From: Calamus simplicifolius
Lineage: Eukaryota; Streptophyta; Magnoliopsida; Arecales; Arecaceae
Direction: 5' to 3'
Assembly (NCBI GenBank): GCA_900491605.1
Contig: UESW01004376.1
Location: 715,831-779,830 of the forward strand
Length of the DNA: 64,000 nt
Within the stretch, counting starts at the first letter, position 1; the number at the start of each line of letters is the position of its first letter. The translations under genes were made by a program, and so were the position numbers. The notes under the pieces are model-generated. The model ran no database searches, was not told where the DNA came from, and saw only the letters and a list, made by a program, of their open reading frames with translations. This document shows, in pieces, positions 57,380-64,000 of the stretch.

Positions 57380-57394
57380 GATGCCCCCTCACCC
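57380..57394 (-). promoter_or_regulatory. Polypurine tract of the Gypsy element
   Basis: On the minus strand GGTGAGGGGGCATC ends next to the LTR, resembling the tract at 29157-29170. Confidence 0.8.
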
Positions 57395-57927
57395 CTGAGA
57401 CGGAGTGGGCCCACCCCAGCAAGGCGAAAGGGGTGTCACCTCCCAAGTGGCTGATCCCCCTTTGCGAACCGCCCCCGGACACGTGTCTTTGGGCGCTGTG
57501 ATGACTTTATGCAGGTGGGGATGTGAAAGGGCGGCCACTACCATCCACCCGATCTGCGGCGATCGTCCTCGAGGCAAGGTTGATCCTTCGAAGTCTGTGA
57601 GGAAAGTCGCGCCATCATTGCCCATCATAACGATGACGTCAGCGGCGTCCCATCATTGGCGGAAGCAGATCGTATCACACGCCCAGCGATCACGAGGCAG
57701 CCCAGCCTATTGGGGAGTCCACGTGGCTGACGAGACAAGGCGGGACAATTTGAAACTGAATAAAACTCGGGTGGGGGTTGAATCTGGCCACACTGCTCCT
57801 GCCATTATTGTCTTCTTCCTCTGAACCCTGCCTCCTGCCTTCCCTGCAACCTGAGAGCCTGCGCACACCATTTTCTTCCCAGGTCAGCTCTTCGTCTCTT
57901 CTAGACCTCTCTGTTCCTTCTTCTACA

Positions 57928-60020
57928 ATGAGTTCCCAATCCTGGACCTCGGAGGACGATTCAGAGGATCGTTCTTCTTCCGAGAGGCTTCAGCTTCTCC
58001 TTCTTCTCCCCTTCTCCTTCACCTCCTCTTGAGTGGTCCTCTGATTCGGAGGACCGCGTCCCTCTGGCCGGCGGTGGGTCGCCGGAGGCTCCCGCAGGGA
58101 GGCGCCCTGGCGGCTGGCAGGGCCCCATCGAGGAGACGCCAGGCGGAGGCCGGCACCTCCTCGAGGGTGGGGCGGAATCCCCGAAGGGGTCGCCTCCACG
58201 GTGACAGGCCAGGATTTGGCGAACATCCGGGCCCGTTACCAAATCCCTCGGGATGTCGGGCTCTATCTCCCGACTCCCGACGATAGAGTGATCTCATCTC
58301 GACCAGGCCGAGTGGCCATTTACGAAATTTCCCTGAGGGTGGGCCTCCGCTTACCCTTTCCTCCTTTTTTCGTAAACCTCCTTGACTATTACTCCTTGAC
58401 CCCTTCTCAGTTGGTCCCGAACTCCCTTCGGGTCGTTAGTGCCTTCATCGTCCTCTGCCATCATCTCCACATTACCCCTCGAGTCTCTCTCTTTCGCTCT
58501 TTCTACATCCTCCGGGCTCAGAAGGGTTGGTGGCTGTTCCAGCCCCGACCCGGCCGAGTCCTTAAGCTTCTTCTTCCTACCTCCATCAAGGGATGGAAAT
58601 CCCGATTTTTCTTTGCCAATCTTGACCAAGTTAAGCCCCGGTGGGGGGACCCCGACCTTCGAGGTAACATGAATTCCACTGTCCATCCTGGAGACAAGGA
58701 AGCGTTGGGGCAGCTGTTGGCTACCGACATCCCTCGGTACAACCTGCTTCTAACAGAGGAAAACCTCCAGTCGGCGGGTCTCATCTCCCACCGTGGTAAG
58801 TCTCCCTCATACTTAGTCAAAGTCTTCCTTTCGTTTTTTTTTTTTTTACTGACCCCAGCCGAAGGTCCCGACCCGCAGACTCATGAAGGCCGCTGCCAAG
58901 AGGAGGGCCCAGGAGGGGCCGAGTGAGGGGCAGCAAACACCGGCCCCAAACGCCCGACAGTGCGGGTGCCTGAGCCTCCTGCTCCGAGAGCCTCCAGCCA
59001 TCCCGGAGGACGGCCAGGACCCCTGCCGCGAGTCTGGGGGGGAGGGACCGTCAGGGGCAGCAAGTCCGCCCCCGGAGCAGACACCGGCAAGCAGCCCTCC
59101 ATGCGCCAGTCCGAAACCGCCGAGGCTGCTGGAGGAAATGGAGCCAGGCCGAGGCTGCTCGGGACTCCATTTTGGACGATGGGCGCTGGGCGGAGCGGCT
59201 CATCTCATCAATCCTCGTGCCCGAGGTCCAGGAAGAACTTAGCCATTTGAAGGCGGCTACGTTCTTCCGAGAGTCCTACGCGGCCCTGGTCAAAGTAAGT
59301 AGACTCGCAGCTCCCTGCTTTAGATTTCCCCTTTATTCTTCCTCTCTCTTTTTGACATGAGGCCTGCATGCAGATTGCGAACTCCTTGGGCTACAAGGGA
59401 GGTCATCCATGGGGGAAAGACCCTCATGCGGGAGGCCCAGAAGGAGGCCGAGGAGGCGCGCTCGAGCTGAGGCGGCCGAGAGGGCCTTGGAATCGGCCAG
59501 GACTGCCCGGGCCGATGAGATAAAGGCGGCCGAGAGCCGGGCAGAAGTTGAGCCAACCGTTTGCGGGCAGCTCTCAGCCAGCTGATGGAGGCCAAAGCGT
59601 TGTTGCGGCAGGGACCTGCATATTTCAGAGTTGACCGTGACCATCCAGGCGGCCGAGAATCGGGCAGGCAAGGAAGCCGAGGAGAGGGCGAGGAGGCCGA
59701 GGAAAGGGCAAAGAAGCGAGGAGAGGTCGTGCCCTGGAGGCTGAGAGGGCAGCGGTGGCATCTCTAGCGAGAGAGGGAAGCTCGAGCTGCTGAGGTGGAG
59801 GCAGCTGTTGAGGCCAGGGCTGCCAGGGTTATTGAAGAGTTTAGGGCGTCCGAGCGCTTCATGGACGAGCTGGCCGAAGCTTCGGCGGAAGCGTATCTTC
59901 AAGGGTTCCAGCGTGGAAAGGAAAAGGTCCCGAGACCTGGACTTTCCACAGGCCCTTGAGGTCGAGCCGGAGCGTCTTTCCGAGGTTGGCTCATCTGACG
60001 ACGAGCCTGCCCCGAACCGT
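57928..60020 (+). pseudogene. Antisense ORF of the Gypsy element ('transposase-like, gypsy type' domain) with two introns
   Basis: It starts MSSQSWTSEDDSEDRSSSE and, after a frame change near 57985 in the Ser/Pro-rich part, enters the conserved region TGQDLANIRARYQIPRDVGL (58201), PPFFVNLLDYYSLTPSQLVP, FIVLCHHLHITPRVSLFRSF and GWWLFQPRPGRVLKL. This is the domain found on the antisense strand of many plant Gypsy elements. GT/AG introns are at 58796-58858 and 59295-59373. The C-terminal part (about 59370-60000) is Ala/Glu/Arg-rich and helical (ERALESARTARADEIKAAES), a likely coiled coil, but shifted in frame several times. The function in the element is unknown. Confidence 0.8.
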
Positions 60021-60339
60021 GAGCTTCAGTTGTACTTTTTTTATTTTTGCAAGTCCGACTTGGTCGGCGTTTTGTAACACTTTTGAGTTAATGAAGTACA
60101 TTTTTCCTTCAATGAAATTTGTCTTTATCCAATTGTAACTTTTACCCCAAGTCCTTTGGCTGCCGACGTGGGACCCTTAGGGGCTTCGTCGGTACTGAGG
60201 AGTAACCTTTAATTCATTCTCGAATAACCTCGACTTAGCCACGTAGGACCGAATCCTAGAGTCGAGGAATATGGACTCCCGTGACCAATGGAGCATCGGA
60301 CTCGGAAGGCTAAGATAGACTCGGGCTTCCTGGGCTGCT
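60021..60339. other. Spacer between antisense ORF and tandem array
   Basis: T-rich 3' end of the antisense ORF (with AATGAAAT near 60110, a possible polyadenylation context) followed by GC-moderate sequence. No gene is seen. Confidence 0.5.
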
Positions 60340-62205
60340 TGCACAAGTGGTACTGGGCTTTGTGCCTGGCTGGCCCAGGGCTTTTTTGCCCGGGGGCTTT
60401 AGTTGTTGAGAGCCGATGGTACATCGCTCTGCCAGTGGTACACTGGCTTTGTGCCTGGCTGGCCCAGGGCTTTTGCCGAGGGTCGGGCTTTAGTTGTTGA
60501 GAGCCGATGGTACATCGCTCTGCCAGTGGTACACTGGGCTTTGTGCCTGGCTGGCCCAGGGCTTTTGTGCCGACGGGGTCGGGCTTTAGTTGTTGAGAGC
60601 CGATGGTACATCGCTCTGCCAGTGGTACACTGGGCTTTGTGCCTGGCTGGCCCAGGGCTTTTTGTGCCGGGTCGGGCTTTAGTTGTTGAGAGCCGATGGT
60701 ACATCGCTCTGCCAGTGGTACACTGGGCTTTGTGCCTGGCTGGCCCAGGGCTTTTGTGCCGACCGGGTCGGGCTTTAGTTGTTGAGAGCCGATGGTACAT
60801 CGCTCTGCCAGTGGTACACTGGGCTTTGTGCCTGGCTGGCCCAGGGCTTTTGTGCCGACCGGGTCGGGCTTTAGTTGTTGAGAGCCGATGGTACATCGCT
60901 CTGCCAGTGGTACACTGGGCTTTGTGCCTGGCTGGCCCAGGGCTTTTGTGCCGAGGGGTCGGGCTTTAGTTGTTGAGAGCCGATGGTACATCGCTCTGCC
61001 AGTGGTACACTGGGCTTTGTGCCTGGCTGGCCCAGGGCTTTTGTGCCGACCGGGGTCGGGCTTTAGTTGTTGAGAGCCGATGGTACATCGCTCTGCCAGT
61101 GGTACACTGGGCTTTGTGCCTGGCTGGCCCAGGGCTTTTTGTGCCGACCGGGGTCGGGCTTTAGTTGTTGAGAGCCGATGGTACATCGCTCTGCCAGTGG
61201 TACACTGGGCTTTGTGCCTGGCTGGCCCAGGGCTTTTGTGCCGACCGGGGTCGGGCTTTAGTTGTTGAGAGCCGATGGTACATCGCTCTGCCAGTGGTAC
61301 ACTGGGCTTTGTGCCTGGCTGGCCCAGGGCTTTTGTGCCGACCGGGTCGGGCTTTAGTTGTTGAGAGCCGATGGTACATCGCTCTGCCAGTGGTACACTG
61401 GGCTTTGTGCCTGGCTGGCCCAGGGCTTTTTGCCGACCGGGGTCGGGCTTTAGTTGTTGAGAGCCGATGGTACATCGCTCTGCCAGTGGTACACTGGGCT
61501 TTGTGCCTGGCTGGCCCAGGGCTTTTGTGCCGACCGGGGTCGGGCTTTAGTTGTTGAGAGCCGATGGTACATCGCTCTGCCAGTGGTACACTGGGCTTTG
61601 TGCCTGGCTGGCCCAGGGCTTTTGTGCCGACCGGGGTCGGGCTTTAGTTGTTGAGAGCCGATGGTACATCGCTCTGCCAGTGGTACACTGGGCTTTGTGC
61701 CTGGCTGGCCCAGGGCTTTTTGTGCCGACCGGGGTCGGGCTTTAGTTGTTGAGAGCCGATGGTACATCGCTCTGCCAGTGGTACACTGGGCTTTGTGCCT
61801 GGCTGGCCCAGGGCTTTTTGTGCCGACCGGGGTCGGGCTTTAGTTGTTGAGAGCCGATGGTACATCGCTCTGCCAGTGGTACACTGGGCTTTGTGCCTGG
61901 CTGGCCCAGGGCTTTTGTGCCGACCGGGGTCGGGCTTTAGTTGTTGAGAGCCGATGGTACATCGCTCTGCCAGTGGTACACTGGGCTTTGTGCCTGGCTG
62001 GCCCAGGGCTTTTTGTGCCGACCAGGTCGGGCTTTAGTTGTTGAGAGCCGATGGTACATCGCTCTGCCAGTGGTACACTGGGCTTTGTGCCTGGCTGGCC
62101 CAGGGCTTTTGTGCCGACCTGGTTGGGCTTTAGTTGTTGAGAGCCGATGGTACATCGCTCTGCCAGTGGTATACTGGGCTTTGTGCCTGGTTGGACCAGG
62201 GCTTT
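60340..62205. repeat. 97-bp tandem array with paired hairpins, about 19 copies
   Basis: The unit runs GGCTTTAGTTGTTGAGAGC, CGATGGTACATCG, CTCTG, CCAGTGGTACACTGG, GCTTTGTGCCTGGCTGGCCC, AGGGCTTTTGTGCCGACC, GGGGTCG. Length varies from about 89 to 99 bp, almost only in the GCCGACCGGGGTC segment; the rest is nearly identical between copies. CGATG-GTA-CATCG and CCAGTG-GTA-CACTGG are two perfect small palindromes with the same loop. The many overlapping open frames on both strands are artefacts of the repeat. It lies between pol and the antisense ORF. Confidence 0.95.
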
Positions 62206-62239
62206 TCGCTAAAAAACTGAGGTGCTAAACTCATGTTTA

Positions 62240-63295
62240 TTAATGTAAAATGAGGGGTGAAAACCAAAGGAATACAAGCATGGTATTTATGTAAGAAGGA
62301 AATGCACTACTGATAGTACCGACGAGGTTGTCAGTGTTCCACGTCCGGAGGAGCGGCCTCCCATCCAGCTCTTCAATCTTGTATGCTCTGTGACGGAGTG
62401 CTTCGGTGATCCGGTAGGGCCCTCCCAGTTCGGAGCTAGCTTGCCTCCTTCCGTCGGCTTCGAGACCTCGGCTCATCGAAGGATCAGGTCTCCCGGCAAA
62501 AAGGTCTTGGGGCGCACGGGCGTTGTAATATTTGGCAGCTCGTTGCCGGTAGACCGCCATCCAGAGCCGCGCCGGTCTCGCACCTCCTCACCAGGTCGAG
62601 GTTGGCTCGCAACCGGTCCGGGTTGTCTTCCTCACTATATGACTCTACCCGAGGGCTCAGGGATCCTATCTCCACCGGTATGACAGCTTCAGACCCAAAG
62701 ACCAGGCTGAATGGCATCTCCCAGTGGGGGCTCAGGGCGTTATGTGGTAGGCCCATAGCACACTGTGGAGCTCTTCCACCCACCGTCCCCTGCAATCATC
62801 CAGTCGGGTTCTCAGTCCTTGGAGAATGATGTGGTTGGTCACCTCGGCCGCTCCGTTGGTCTAAGGGTGTGCGACGGAAGTGAATCTCTGATGGATGCCC
62901 AGTTCGGTGCAGAATCCTCAGAAGGGTGCATTGTCAAATTGCCGGCCATTGTCGGTGACCAGAGTGTGTGGTAGTCCGAACTGGCATATGATATACTTCC
63001 AAAAGAAGGATCTCACCTTGTTCTCAGTGATCTTAGCAAAGGCTTCGGCCTCAATCCACTTGGTGAAGTGATCGACGGCCACCAAGAGGAACTTGCGCTA
63101 TCCGGAGGCCGGGGGAATGGTCCCAAGATATCCATACCCCACTGGGCGAAGGGCCAAGGCGCCACCAGGGGGTCAGCTGAGATGTTAGCTGTCGCTGGAT
63201 ATTGGCATGGCTGGCAGCTATCACACTTCTTAACGAGCTCGCCGCATCTTTCCTCATGGTCAGCCAGTAGTACCCCTGCCACAAGGCCTTATAAG
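62240..63295 (-). pseudogene. Gypsy integrase and pol C-terminus
   Basis: Integrase joins the DNA copy to the host genome. On the minus strand it reads KKCDSCQPCQ (zinc-binding CxxC, about 63225), FAQWGMDILGPFP with the first catalytic Asp (about 63140), VTDNGRQFDNAPF with the second (about 62945), NGAAEVTNHIILQGLRTRLD with the Glu (about 62840), then PFSLVFGSEAVIPVEIGS, RAAKYYNARAPQDLFAGRPD and GPYRITEALRHRAYKIEELD (about 62410), ending near 62290. Frame changes are at about 63010, 62800 and 62490, and one stop interrupts it near 62863. No chromodomain follows. Confidence 0.9.
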
Positions 63296-63920
63296 CTAGG
63301 GCTCTGCCCCCAGATGACTCCCGTAGATGCCCTCATGGATTTCCCACAAGATGTAGTCTGCCTCGACCGGTTCGACGCACTTAAGGATCGGGTAAGAAAA
63401 TGATCTTTGATAAAGCTTTCCATCCATTATCAGGAATTTTGGGGCCCGCCGTCTGAGTAATCTGGGCTCAGTGGGGTCTTCTAGGAGAGTGTCATTGGCC
63501 AAATATCGGATGTAGGCGTCCATCCAGGAGGGCCCTTGCTCAACTGGCAGTGCTTCATCTGCAGCTTCGATGCTTGGGGTCTGCAAGTGCTCCACATACG
63601 TTCTTCCCAGGGTCTCATCGGTTGAGGTGGCCAAACATGATAGCACGTCGGCCCTAGCATTCTCCGCTCAGGGAACATAGCTGACGGAAGTAAGAGTACT
63701 GAGAGGCTTGGGACCACACCTTGCCCAGGTAACGGGACATGGTCGGATCTCTGGCTTCGTATTCCCCAGCAAGCTGTCCAGAAATAAGTTGGGAGTCCGT
63801 GAAGGCCCTCAGACGCCCTGCACCGAGCTCCTCAGCCAACCTCATTCCCGCTAACAGGGCTTCATACTCCGCTTGGTTATTAGTTGCTGAGAACTGAAAC
63901 CGAAGGGCATACTCCACCAC
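63296..63920 (-). pseudogene. Gypsy RNase H and connection to integrase
   Basis: The RNase H segment contains VEYALRFQFSATNNQAEYEA, LLAGMRLAEELGAGRLRAFT and DSQLISGQLAGEYEARDPTM, with the Asn-Gln-Ala-Glu-Tyr-Glu and Asp-Ser motifs of the plant-type (archaeal-like) RNase H found as a second domain in Tat elements. After a break near 63650, the connector reads WMDAYIRYLANDTLLEDP and DGKLYQRSFSYPILKCVEP, then the integrase zinc-binding His pair in IHEGIYGSHLGA (about 63315). The gene continues to the right. Confidence 0.85.
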
Positions 63921-64000
63921 CTCCCCTCGGGGCTCGCAAGGATGAGCCCGGCTCCGCTTCCCTGAGAATTTGCTGCTCCATCCACATGCAAGATCCAGTC
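63921..64000 (-). pseudogene. Upstream RNase H edge at the window end
   Basis: The last 80 bases on the minus strand continue the RNase H frame (for example SNSQGSGAGLIL around 63940-63975, as is usual upstream of the VEYALRF motif). It is cut by the window edge. Confidence 0.6.

Larger units (their letters stand above)
56016..64000 (-). mobile_element. Tat-like Ty3/Gypsy retrotransposon, 3' part (continues beyond the window)
   Basis: Reading the minus strand from the right edge: RNase H, integrase, a 97-bp tandem array, an antisense ORF on the plus strand, a polypurine tract and the 3' LTR. An antisense ORF and tandem repeats between pol and the 3' LTR are known features of the Tat lineage, and no chromodomain is seen after the integrase, which agrees. 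The 5' LTR, gag, protease and reverse transcriptase lie to the right. The five bases outside the LTR are TTTAT (56011-56015). Several frame breaks in pol suggest this copy is not active. Confidence 0.9.

Noticed and set aside
58018..58297. GC-rich overlapping frames on the minus strand
   Set aside because: They are antisense to the conserved antisense ORF and show no domain.
60209..62228. Many overlapping open frames of 60-325 codons on both strands
   Set aside because: All come from the 97-bp repeat, which has few stops in any frame; the frames shift with unit length and show no domain.
1..64000. tRNA, rRNA or other structural RNA genes
   Set aside because: I looked for cloverleaf A and B box patterns and rRNA-like segments by eye and found none convincing; a tRNA search program would be needed to exclude them.

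Overview
The window looks like a repeat-dense stretch of flowering-plant nuclear DNA, probably from a monocot. The evidence is plant-type spliceosomal introns, an MIK2-type LRR receptor kinase, an R2R3-MYB first exon and plant transposon families (L1 LINE, SIRE-like Copia, CACTA, FAR1-type MULE, Tat-like Gypsy). I cannot name the species. Only two host-gene loci are recognisable: a MYB first exon (6390-6522, minus) and an LRR receptor kinase (38622-42577, minus). The kinase is complete in layout but carries two apparent single-base frameshifts. Almost everything else is mobile DNA or its decay products.

Left to right: a decayed L1-type LINE (about 130-5865, plus) with ORF1, endonuclease, reverse transcriptase, zf-RVT and RNase H domains and an (AAT)n tail; the MYB exon; a SIRE-like Copia remnant (7945-14822, minus) whose 2.25-kb LTR cuts into a second copy of the same env-position gene; an AT-rich flank; a complete CACTA element (16646-23020) with 3-bp target duplication GGA that carries pieces of a casein kinase I gene, an F-box/FBD gene and a lysine/acid-rich gene but no transposase; a truncated Copia gag remnant (24700-26249, minus).

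Next is a complete 10.2-kb LTR element (26976-37169, minus, target duplication CCTTT). It has no pol, and its interior is mostly a minisatellite of about 49 bp in roughly 65-70 copies. The receptor kinase follows, then a 10.85-kb Mutator-like element (about 43947-54798). That element has very long inverted arms built from arrays of the core ACGACACCC, a broken FAR1-type transposase on the minus strand and a second, PMD/DUF1985-like gene on the plus strand. The right edge (56016 to the end) is the 3' part of a Tat-like Gypsy element on the minus strand: 3' LTR, polypurine tract, an intron-containing antisense ORF, a 97-bp hairpin-bearing tandem array of about 19 copies, and then integrase and RNase H running off the window.

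The 10.2-kb pol-less element and the Gypsy element at the right edge share LTR-end sequences and polypurine tract. They look like a non-autonomous element and a relative of its helper. The most unusual feature is the Mutator-like element, in which arrays with different unit lengths (about 120, 114 and 95 bp) share one core motif and extend through both inverted arms and the middle of the element.
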